Below are positions 7,257 to 16,240 of a stretch of 64,000 nucleotides of DNA, piece after piece; the stretch's first letter is position 1, and the number at the start of each line of letters is the position of its first letter. Below the pieces are notes generated by a model. The model saw only the letters and a list, made by a program, of their open reading frames with translations, was not told the DNA's origin and did not search any database. The translations under genes and the position numbers were made by a program. Source of the stretch: Glaciibacter superstes DSM 21135 (GTDB lineage Bacteria; Actinomycetota; Actinomycetes; Actinomycetales; Microbacteriaceae); assembly GCF_000421145.1 (NCBI RefSeq), contig NZ_ATWH01000005.1, positions 124,001 through 188,000 on the forward strand, given 5' to 3'.

Positions 7257-9800
7257 CTACTTGCCGATGACCAGCGTGACCTGGCCTCCCGGCTTGACGG
7301 CGGAACCCGCGCCAGGCTCCATGCTGATGACCCTGCCCTTGTCGCCGGGGTTCTTGGAATCGTCGTCCTTCTTCTTCACGTCGTATCCGGCTAGGGCCGC
7401 ACGGGCCTCGACCTCGGTCATGCCGACGACATTCGGAAGCGCCTTCACCGCCCCGTTGCTCGAGTAGACGGTGACGGTGGAGCCCTTACCGGCGCTGGTG
7501 CCGCCGGCCGGGTCGCTGCCGGCAACCGTGCCAACCGGCAGTTCGGAGTCGATCGGCCCGCCGTCGGCGAACTCGAATCCGGCGTCTTCGAGGGTGGCCT
7601 GCGCGTCGGCCATCGACTGGCCACGCAGGTCGGGAACCGGAACCTGAACGGCCTGGATCACGTCGGAGGATGCCTCGGCGAACTCGTCTCCGCCGTACTT
7701 GGCGTTCGCGACCGACATGACGGCTGGCCACATGCGGTGACGGGCGGTCGCGGCTTCACCGCTGTCGAATTCGATGTCGCGCTGGTTGGCGACTCCGTTG
7801 GGTCCGCCGCGCAGCGTCATGACGCCGGCCACGGTGGCGACCTTGGAACTTGAGCCGGTCATCCAGGTATCCATGTTGTCGTCGGTGGTACCGGTCTTGC
7901 CGATCATCGGCACCCGCGGGTCGGTGCGGCTGTTCGACGACGAGCCCGTGCCGCCCGACATTACCCGCTGCATGGCGTAGGTCATGCCGGCCGCCACCTC
8001 GGGTGTCACGGACTGTGTGCACTTCGACGCCGGAACCGGCTGCTCAGTGCCGTCAGGCCCGATGATCTTGTCGATGGCAACCGGAGTGCAGGTGGTGCCG
8101 CCGTTGGCGATTCCCGCGAAGGCGGCCGCCATGGTCAGCGGTGCGATCTCGTTTGTGCCGAGGATGGTCGACGCGCTCTGCAGCAATGGGTCGCCGTCTG
8201 CGCGGTGCACACCGAAGTTCTCGGCGGTCTTGCGAATGCCGCAGAGGTCGATCTCCTTCGCCATACCGACGAAGCCGGTGTTGATCGAGCCGACGGTCGA
8301 CTCGAGGGCACTGTAGTTGGAGCCCGGTTCGTTCGCGTCGTTCTTGGGGTTCCAGTTCGGGTAGGTCTGCGGCCCCAGGCACGTGTCCTCGAAAGTGCCC
8401 CAGTTCGACTTGCGACGGGAGTCGACGCGCTCGTTGAGGGCATGGCCCTCGTTCAGCCACTCGGCCAGGGTGAAGACCTTGTAGGTCGATCCCGGTTGGA
8501 AGCCGCCCGAATTTCCCTCGTCGAAGTCGGTGTTGTAGTTGATGCTGGTGACATTCGCGCCAGTGGCCTGAACTTCAGGGTCCTGGCTGTAATCCTTGTT
8601 CTGGGTCATCGCCAGAACGCGTCCGGTGCCGACCTGCACGCTGGAGATCACACTGGCGACATCCCAAAAGTCGAGTACCTTCGGGACGTTCTCGTTCATG
8701 GTGGTCACGGCAGCGCCCTGCAGGTCGAGGTCGAGTGTGGTGTACACGTCGAACCCGCCGCGGCGGAAGTTGGTCATCCGCGTGTCTTCGTCCGGGCCGA
8801 ACGTCTCGTCGTTCTGGAGGATGTGGGTGACGTAGTCGCAGAAGAACGCGTTGTCGAGCGCAGTGGCGCAACCGGTACTCGGCGGAAGAATGACGGGTTC
8901 GATCGGCGCGGCGATGGCCGCGTCGTACTCCTCCTGGGTGATCTTCTTGTACTTGACCATCTCACCGAGGATGTAGTCGCGGCGTTCCTTGTTGGCTGCG
9001 TACCCGTTGGCGGCGCCATTGGTTTCGCTGTCGGGCTTGTCGAGCTGGAACTTGACCGGATTGTTCACGATGGCGATGAGGCTGGCAGCCTGCGGAAGCG
9101 TCAGATTCGCGGCGGTGGTGCCGTTGTAGTAGTAGTTGGCGGCGGCTTCGATTCCGTAGACGGTGCCGCCGTAGCCGGTGATGTTCAGGTACCCGCGGAG
9201 GATTTCGTCCTTGTTGTACTTCTTCTCGACGCCGATTGCCAGCCGCATCTCCTTGAGCTTGCGATCAGGCGTGGTCTCGGTCGCTTCTTCGTAACACGAG
9301 TCGTGCTTCTCCTCATCCTTCGTGATGAGCTCGCACTTCTGCACCTGCACGTTCTTCACGTACTGCTGGGTGATCGACGAGCCACCGCGGGTGTTGCCGC
9401 TGGCAACGGTCTGCACGGCGCCCTTGACGGTTCCCTCGAGGTCGACGCCTCCGTGCTCGTAGAAGCGGGGATCTTCACCGGCGACCGCGGCATCCTTCGC
9501 GTACTGGCTGATCTGCTCCCAGCCGACCTCGACCCGGTTCTGGTCGTAGAACGAGGCGAGAAGAACCGGACTTCCGTCGCTAGCCGTCGCGTAGATGTTG
9601 CTCTTCTGGGAGAGCTGGTCGATCGCGAGGTAGTCGGGGAGGTTCTCGAAGACGTTGATGGTGTTCGTCGCGGCCATGCCGCTGACGGCCAGCGCAGGTG
9701 TGACGGCGGCGGTGACGAGCACGCCGGCGACGGCACTCATCCCGACAAAGCCGAGGAAGCCGCCGAGGGCTCCGCTTACCGTTCGATTTTTGGCGGACAT
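7257..9800 (-). CDS. class A penicillin-binding protein with PASTA domains
   Basis: 847-residue bifunctional peptidoglycan synthase. A short cytoplasmic tail is followed by a membrane anchor (about 12-40). The glycosyltransferase 51 domain has EDPRFYEHGGVD with catalytic Glu109. The transpeptidase has STYK with Ser438, SIN at 505-507 and KTG at 635-637. Two PASTA domains end the protein (LRGQSMADAQATLEDAGF and VVGMTEVEARAALAGY), the usual design of actinobacterial PonA-type enzymes. The acceptor site region has two Cys-containing inserts (KCELITKDEEKHDSC) that could form a disulfide. A TACTCT box 7 nt before the ATG suggests a leaderless transcript. Confidence 0.96.
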   Translation of the reverse strand: MSAKNRTVSGALGGFLGFVGMSAVAGVLVTAAVTPALAVSGMAATNTINVFENLPDYLAIDQLSQKSNIYATASDGSPVLLASFYDQNRVEVGWEQISQYAKDAAVAGEDPRFYEHGGVDLEGTVKGAVQTVASGNTRGGSSITQQYVKNVQVQKCELITKDEEKHDSCYEEATETTPDRKLKEMRLAIGVEKKYNKDEILRGYLNITGYGGTVYGIEAAANYYYNGTTAANLTLPQAASLIAIVNNPVKFQLDKPDSETNGAANGYAANKERRDYILGEMVKYKKITQEEYDAAIAAPIEPVILPPSTGCATALDNAFFCDYVTHILQNDETFGPDEDTRMTNFRRGGFDVYTTLDLDLQGAAVTTMNENVPKVLDFWDVASVISSVQVGTGRVLAMTQNKDYSQDPEVQATGANVTSINYNTDFDEGNSGGFQPGSTYKVFTLAEWLNEGHALNERVDSRRKSNWGTFEDTCLGPQTYPNWNPKNDANEPGSNYSALESTVGSINTGFVGMAKEIDLCGIRKTAENFGVHRADGDPLLQSASTILGTNEIAPLTMAAAFAGIANGGTTCTPVAIDKIIGPDGTEQPVPASKCTQSVTPEVAAGMTYAMQRVMSGGTGSSSNSRTDPRVPMIGKTGTTDDNMDTWMTGSSSKVATVAGVMTLRGGPNGVANQRDIEFDSGEAATARHRMWPAVMSVANAKYGGDEFAEASSDVIQAVQVPVPDLRGQSMADAQATLEDAGFEFADGGPIDSELPVGTVAGSDPAGGTSAGKGSTVTVYSSNGAVKALPNVVGMTEVEARAALAGYDVKKKDDDSKNPGDKGRVISMEPGAGSAVKPGGQVTLVIGK

Positions 9801-9807
9801 AGAATGG

Positions 9808-9813
9808 AGAGTA
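9808..9813 (-). promoter_or_regulatory. -10 box of a probable leaderless promoter (PBP gene)
   Basis: TACTCT on the minus strand, 7 nt before ATG 9800, with no ribosome-binding site in between. Confidence 0.5.
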
Positions 9814-9850
9814 CGCGAGAAAACTGAAAAACCGCCTGAATGGGAGCCTT

Positions 9851-10090
9851 ATGCCTGCCTGGGAGTACCTCACCACGCCCCTGATCATCCACAATACTTC
9901 GGCGATCCTGAACAACTGGGGAGCAGAGGGCTGGGAGCTGGTGCAAGTCGTCACCGGGCCGGAAGGCGGGCTCGTTGCGTACCTCAAGAGGCCGGTTGCC
10001 GTCGAGCCTGACGCCGCAACTGCTTCCGCAACCGATTCCGCAACCGATTCCGCAACCGATTCCGCAACCGATTCCGAAGGAGCCGCTTAA
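9851..10090 (+). CDS. small conserved protein (DUF4177-like) with ATDS repeat tail
   Basis: 79 residues. The N-terminal half has the WEY...I...LN.WGAEGWELV.V pattern of DUF4177-like proteins. The C-terminal 20 residues are four copies of Ala-Thr-Asp-Ser made by a perfect 12-bp tandem repeat (10028-10075). A GGGAG site precedes ATG 9851. The stop overlaps the RidA start as TAATG, so the pair is co-translated; in actinobacteria such a protein is often found beside a RidA gene. Function unknown. Confidence 0.75.
   Translation: MPAWEYLTTPLIIHNTSAILNNWGAEGWELVQVVTGPEGGLVAYLKRPVAVEPDAATASATDSATDSATDSATDSEGAA
10028..10075 (+). repeat. 12-bp tandem repeat, four copies, in frame
   Basis: Four perfect copies of GCAACCGATTCC, coding for ATDS units at the tail of the small protein. 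Copy number could change without breaking the frame. Confidence 0.95.
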
Positions 10091-10560
10091 TGTCGCTGAT
10101 CGACGCACGCCTGGCTGAACTGGGCCTCGAACTTCCCGAGGTGGTTCCGCCCGTTGCCGTTTATGTACCGGCCATCGTGTCTGGCGACCTGGTGTTCACT
10201 TCCGGCCAGCTGCCGATGGTGAATGGTTCGCTTCCGCAGGCAGGCAAGGTCGGCGACGGTGCCGGGTTGGTGTCGGCGGCGGATGCCCACGGCCACGCCA
10301 GGCAGTGCGCACTGAACGCCCTCGCGGCTGTGAAGTCCGTGATCGGATCGTTGGATCGCGTCACGCAGGTCGTCAAGGTCACCGGCTTCGTCGCATCCGA
10401 CCCGTCATTCAACGGGCAGCCTGGAGTGATCAACGGTGCGAGCGAGGTGCTCGGCGAGGTCTTCGGTGATATCGGGGCGCACGCCAGGTCGGCGGTCGGC
10501 GTTGCCGTGCTGCCGCTCGACTCGCCCGTCGAGGTGGAGATCGTCGTCTCCTTCGCGTAG
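10090..10560 (+). CDS. RidA family protein (YjgF/YER057c/UK114)
   Basis: 156 residues, within the longer (about 150) RidA subfamily. Family marks: VFTSGQLPMVNG, ALNALAAVKS, VVKVTGFVASDPSF and SAVGVAVLPLDSPVEVEIVVSFA at the end. RidA-type proteins form trimers and deaminate reactive enamine/imine intermediates of PLP enzymes; the invariant Arg of true RidA (in the R.AV.V..LP segment) corresponds here to the R of HARSAVGVAVLP. The start overlaps the stop of the small upstream gene by one base. Confidence 0.9.
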   Translation: MSLIDARLAELGLELPEVVPPVAVYVPAIVSGDLVFTSGQLPMVNGSLPQAGKVGDGAGLVSAADAHGHARQCALNALAAVKSVIGSLDRVTQVVKVTGFVASDPSFNGQPGVINGASEVLGEVFGDIGAHARSAVGVAVLPLDSPVEVEIVVSFA

Positions 10561-10601
10561 TCGCGCATTTTCTCTGCTCTCAGCCCGCACCGCTGAAACC
10601 A

Positions 10602-10669
10602 TTCGACGGAGATTCTTGCTCAATCGGCGGTATCGGGCTCGGTTTGGCCGCGTGAAAATCTCCGTCGAA
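10602..10669. repeat. 13-bp inverted repeat spanning the end of the acyltransferase gene
   Basis: Arms TTCGACGGAGATT (10602-10614) and AATCTCCGTCGAA (10657-10669) are exact complements with 42 bp between. The right arm lies in the last codons of the acyltransferase gene, the left arm beyond its stop. It may be a terminator-like structure between converging genes or a remnant of an insertion. Confidence 0.6.
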
Positions 10670-11918
10670 CGGTCGCGGTCTTTGCGGTAGCGGTCGTTGT
10701 ACGGGATGAGGGGGAGAAGCGCGCGCCGAACCAGGCGCCCGTGTGCGTCGCAAGCTTCTGCGCTGGATGCTCGACCCACGCCGTCATCACGTGCGCCAGC
10801 AGCAGGCTGACGGCCACGGTCGCGACAGCGCCAGCCCACCAGTAAGCGCGGCCGAAGTTGACAGGGCCGAAACTGTCTGGCCCGAAGATGCCGCCGAGTG
10901 CCACGACCACCGGAAAATGCACGAGGTACAGGCTGAAGCTGATCGACCCCAGCCAGAGCAGTGGTCGACTGGTGAGCGGATGCTGCAGCGGCGTCCAGAG
11001 CGCGACCGCGGCGACGATGAGGAACGCGCCGGGCACACGCAGCGAGAGGGTCAGGTCGCTCCATGGTCCGTCGGTGAATGGCCGCAGCAACCAATAGGCA
11101 ATAAGAAGGAGCGGCCCGAGAGCGGTGATGCCGATCCAGGCGGCCGTGCCCCATGGCCCGGCGGCGAGGCGCGCTGCACGCTCGCGGAGCACCTCATAGT
11201 TGGCGGCGAGCAGGGCACCCAGCGCGAAAGTCGGCAAGTACATCAGCGGCCGCACGTCGGCGAGGTAGCCGAACGAGCAGAGGGCGCAGAGGGCGAGCGC
11301 CCAGAGCATGACGCGGAGCACGGGCCGGGATGCGAGTTGTGGGCGCCGGGTGAGCGCTGCGATCAGGACCGCAACGGGCAGCAGGAGCGAGAACCACATT
11401 TCCCAGGTCAGCGACCAGAGCGGCGGGTTCACATCTGGACGGGTGTGGTCGCCGATGATGCTGGCCTCGGCGAGCAGGTTGCCGAGACTGAGGTCTGGTC
11501 GATCGCCCTGGCGCGCGAGCCAGGCACTGCCGGAGTCGCCGCCATAGTTCGGAATCAGCACGATCCAGGCTGCGGCCAGCCCGATCGACGCGGCAACCGG
11601 CACACCGAGACGGATGACGCGGCGCGGGTAATACGCGATCCAGTCGTAGCCGCGGGCCGCGAGCGGGGATCGCACCAGGACGAATCCGCTCAGCACGAAG
11701 AAGACGAGCACGAATTCCGGACCGGCAAGGAGCAGCTTGAGGGGAGAGAGGGTCGCCCACCAAACGGCGGAGCCGAACGCGACGTCGTCGCTGGATTCAT
11801 AGGCGTTCGCGATGGCCGGCACAGTCATCGCGATGTGGTGCACGAGCACGACGGCAGCCGCGAGGCCGCGCAGCGCGTCCAGGGCCACAAGTCGCCCCGC
11901 CGCTGTGACCCGTGTCAT
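10620..11918 (-). CDS. acyltransferase 3 family integral membrane protein
   Basis: 432 residues with about ten membrane helices. N-terminal LDALRGLAAAVVLVHH carries the conserved Arg and His of acyltransferase-3 (OafA/NodX/OatA-like) proteins; VFFVLSGFVL and WSLTWEMWFSLLLP follow in the expected order. These enzymes transfer acetyl or succinyl groups to sugars of the envelope; the target is unknown. The start is ATG 11918: it has both a GGTGGGGG site and a TACGGT box 7 nt upstream. The last about 40 residues are a basic, Ser/Thr-rich tail outside the family domain. Confidence 0.88.
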   Translation of the reverse strand: MTRVTAAGRLVALDALRGLAAAVVLVHHIAMTVPAIANAYESSDDVAFGSAVWWATLSPLKLLLAGPEFVLVFFVLSGFVLVRSPLAARGYDWIAYYPRRVIRLGVPVAASIGLAAAWIVLIPNYGGDSGSAWLARQGDRPDLSLGNLLAEASIIGDHTRPDVNPPLWSLTWEMWFSLLLPVAVLIAALTRRPQLASRPVLRVMLWALALCALCSFGYLADVRPLMYLPTFALGALLAANYEVLRERAARLAAGPWGTAAWIGITALGPLLLIAYWLLRPFTDGPWSDLTLSLRVPGAFLIVAAVALWTPLQHPLTSRPLLWLGSISFSLYLVHFPVVVALGGIFGPDSFGPVNFGRAYWWAGAVATVAVSLLLAHVMTAWVEHPAQKLATHTGAWFGARFSPSSRTTTATAKTATVRRRFSRGQTEPDTAD

Positions 11919-11925
11919 GGCCCCC

Positions 11926-11931
11926 ACCGTA
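11926..11931 (-). promoter_or_regulatory. -10 box of a possible leaderless promoter
   Basis: TACGGT on the minus strand, 7 nt before ATG 11918. The G-rich spacer could also act as a ribosome-binding site, so this case is ambiguous. Confidence 0.4.
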
Positions 11932-11950
11932 GGCACGTCGGGTGAACGTT

Positions 11951-11990
11951 GCCTGCGTGCTCGCGTGCTCGCGTGCCTGCGTGCCTGCGT
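11951..11990 (+). repeat. 8-bp tandem repeat, five copies
   Basis: Five copies of GCCTGCGT or GCTCGCGT in the intergenic region between the acyltransferase start and family A repeat copy 1. Confidence 0.85.
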
Positions 11991-11999
11991 GCCGCGCCC

Positions 12000-12097
12000 G
12001 GTGGATAATTCAGGAGATCTCGCGCGCGGCAGAGGGTGTGCCGCGTGGTGACGGGGCCGGCGAGTGCCGCATTCCGGATTCTCCTGAGTTAGCCACC
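12000..12097. repeat. family A dispersed palindromic repeat, copy 1
   Basis: About 98 bp bounded by inverted ends GTGGATAATTCAGGAGAT and TCTCCTGAGTTAGCCACC. The left end has one change (GATAA for GCTAA) from the family pattern. It lies between the acyltransferase and acs genes. It has no open frame of its own and matches copies at 31774, 41672, 51568 and 54925 chiefly in its ends. Confidence 0.85.
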
Positions 12098-12151
12098 GTT
12101 GTTGGCCCTCAGCGTGGGGCGTCGCGGGAGCGGGAGCCGTCGAACGGCGCG

Positions 12152-14098
<1,947 letters not shown>

Positions 14099-14374
14099 TG
14101 TTGTGGTGTCGCTCCTTTGCGGGCATCGTGCCGAGTTCTGGCGGGGGTGTTGCTGACCCAGAATTACCTTACTCCGCCGGGTGCACAGCCCCCGCATGGT
14201 GGTGTAACACGTGCACGCGCAGGGAGCTGCCAGAGCGCGACCGCCTTGGCAGCCGTGGGCGATCACCCCCACTGCTGGGGCAAACTCCCTGTCTATCCTC
14301 ACCCTCGACCCTGCGTTCAGCGTATCGTTTGCAGCGATTGACGGCATATTGATGATTACTCATTTAGGTGAATC

Positions 14375-16234
14375 ATGGACTACGTCCTCGGGGTTGATGT
14401 TGGAACGAGCTTCACAGCCGCCGCCATTGTGCGCGCCGGGGAGGATGGCCTGCCCGCGCCACAAACCTTAGGGCTCGGGGTGCGCGGCGGTTCGGTGCCC
14501 TCGGTGATCTTCCTCGGCGAAGACGGAGTGGTACTCGTCGGCGAGGCGGCCGAACGACGAGGTTCGACCACTCCAGACCGTGTGGTGCGGGAGTTCAAGC
14601 GCAGGGTCGGCGACACCGTGCCGATCGTTGTCGGTGATCTCACCGTCGCCCCCGAAGACATCTTCGCCATCATGGTGCGCTGGGTCGTCGACCGCGCAGA
14701 GGAGCGGGAGGGCGCGCCCCCTGCGGCGATCACTGTCTCGCACCCGGCGAACTGGGGCGAGTACAAGACCGGCCTAGTGAGAGTGGCTCTCGCCGGCGTC
14801 GGGCTGGCCGACGTGACCCTGCTGAGCGAGCCGGAGGCCGCCGTGCTGCACTACGCAGCGCAAGAGCGCGTGGAGACCGGCAGTACCATCGCCGTCTACG
14901 ACCTCGGCGGCGGAACGTTCGACATCGCCATTATGAAGAAGGCCGAGGCAGACACCTTTGTTGTGCTCGGCCGTCCGGAGGGCATCGAACGGCTCGGTGG
15001 TGCCGACTTCGACCAAGCGGTGTTCTCGCACGTCACGGCCAGCGTCGCTGATGTCTTCGAGAAGCTCGATACCACAGACCCCGCGGTGCTCGTCGCGCTC
15101 TCCAGGGTGCGTCGGGAGTGCACAGAGGCGAAAGAGGCACTCTCGTTCGACTCCGAATCGTCCATTCCGGTGCTGCTGCCCGGCGCACAGAGCCAGGTGC
15201 GACTGGTGCGTTCGGAGCTCGAAGGCTTGATCGACGGGTCGGTGCGTTCCACCATCAAGTCGCTGAAGCATGCGCTCAAGGCGGCGCACCTGCACGCAGA
15301 CGACCTCGACGCCATCCTGTTGATTGGCGGCTCCTCCCGCATCCCCCTGGTCGCGCAACTGCTGTCGCAGGAATTCGACCGCCCGATCGCGATCGACGCC
15401 GACCCGAAGGCGGCGATCTCGCTCGGTGCCGCGTTCGCCGCTGCTGCCGCTCTGACCCAGGTGACGGATGCCGCGCCAGGCGAAGAGGACGCCGACGGTG
15501 AGCGTGAACCGGCGGAGGGCGTCGGCGACGGAACCACCCCTCCACCCCGACGTCGTTACGGAGCGACGGTCATCCCCTTCCAGCGCCCTGTCGCTGTAGC
15601 CAATTTCGTCGACGCGCGCTCTGGAGTTCGCCTGACCGCGGCAGCCGCCGTTGTGGCGGTGCTCATGGTTCTGACCGGAACGATTTCTCAGACGTCCTCG
15701 AACATGTCTCCGGTGGCCAGTCAAGCCCAGGCGAACGAGCCCAATCCTCGCGGGCAATCGGCTCAGGTGACGGCAGCGGGCGAGGCGCCGACTGCCGTTC
15801 CGGTGATGCAGCCGACCGAGCCGGAACCGAGCCCGTATTCCACGCCGCCCGACTCGAAGAAGAGCGACAACGGCAGCGACAAGTCCGGCGACAAGGATTC
15901 ATCGCCGCCGGCATCGAACAGCACCCCGCCGGGAACGAAGCCGGCCGAGCAGGGCCCGGCAACCAATCCGCCGTCGAACCCTGACCCGAGCCCGAGCCCG
16001 AGCCCGAGTCCTGACCCGAGCCCGAGTCCTGACCCGACGCCCGAGCCGGAACCCACCCCGGAGCCCACGCCCGAACCGACGCCAGAGCCGACGCCTGAAC
16101 CGGCGCCTGAACCGACGCCTGAACCGACACCCGAACCGACACCCGAACCCACAGTAGTTCCGGCACCCGAGCCGGCACCTGCGCCAGTAGAAGAACCGGC
16201 CATGCCTGCCCAGGAACCGGGAGCGGCTGTGTGA
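14375..16234 (+). CDS. Hsp70-like ATPase with membrane anchor and proline-rich tail
   Basis: 619 residues. Residues 1-370 are an actin-fold Hsp70 ATPase: phosphate-1 GVDVGTSF (6-13), phosphate-2 DLGGGTFD (176-183), adenosine motif LLIGGSSR (about 316-323). There is no Hsp70 peptide-binding domain. Instead there is a linker, one membrane helix (about 419-436) and a tail of about 180 residues made of Pro/Ser/Thr/Glu repeats (PEPTPEPT and SPSPSPDP types), most likely outside the membrane. This is an anchored sensor- or scaffold-like ATPase, not a folding chaperone. AGGTGA 7 nt before ATG 14375 supports the start. It stands first in the ini-like gene run; the regulator gene follows within a few bases. 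Confidence 0.85.
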   Translation: MDYVLGVDVGTSFTAAAIVRAGEDGLPAPQTLGLGVRGGSVPSVIFLGEDGVVLVGEAAERRGSTTPDRVVREFKRRVGDTVPIVVGDLTVAPEDIFAIMVRWVVDRAEEREGAPPAAITVSHPANWGEYKTGLVRVALAGVGLADVTLLSEPEAAVLHYAAQERVETGSTIAVYDLGGGTFDIAIMKKAEADTFVVLGRPEGIERLGGADFDQAVFSHVTASVADVFEKLDTTDPAVLVALSRVRRECTEAKEALSFDSESSIPVLLPGAQSQVRLVRSELEGLIDGSVRSTIKSLKHALKAAHLHADDLDAILLIGGSSRIPLVAQLLSQEFDRPIAIDADPKAAISLGAAFAAAAALTQVTDAAPGEEDADGEREPAEGVGDGTTPPPRRRYGATVIPFQRPVAVANFVDARSGVRLTAAAAVVAVLMVLTGTISQTSSNMSPVASQAQANEPNPRGQSAQVTAAGEAPTAVPVMQPTEPEPSPYSTPPDSKKSDNGSDKSGDKDSSPPASNSTPPGTKPAEQGPATNPPSNPDPSPSPSPSPDPSPSPDPTPEPEPTPEPTPEPTPEPTPEPAPEPTPEPTPEPTPEPTVVPAPEPAPAPVEEPAMPAQEPGAAV

Positions 16235-16240
16235 TCGCCC

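Noticed and set aside
8205..9827. 540-codon plus-strand open frame opposite the PBP gene
   Set aside because: The PBP on the other strand has all catalytic motifs; the plus frame is Val/Asp/Glu-rich without any family marks.
10028..10075. Repeat array considered as CRISPR
   Set aside because: A perfect 12-bp tandem repeat without spacers, inside a coding frame; no cas genes anywhere in the window.
16020..16200. Pro/Glu/Thr repeat tail of the Hsp70-like protein as a possible sequencing or frame artefact
   Set aside because: The frame stays open and repeats are typical wall-spanning linkers; the downstream stop and next gene fit.
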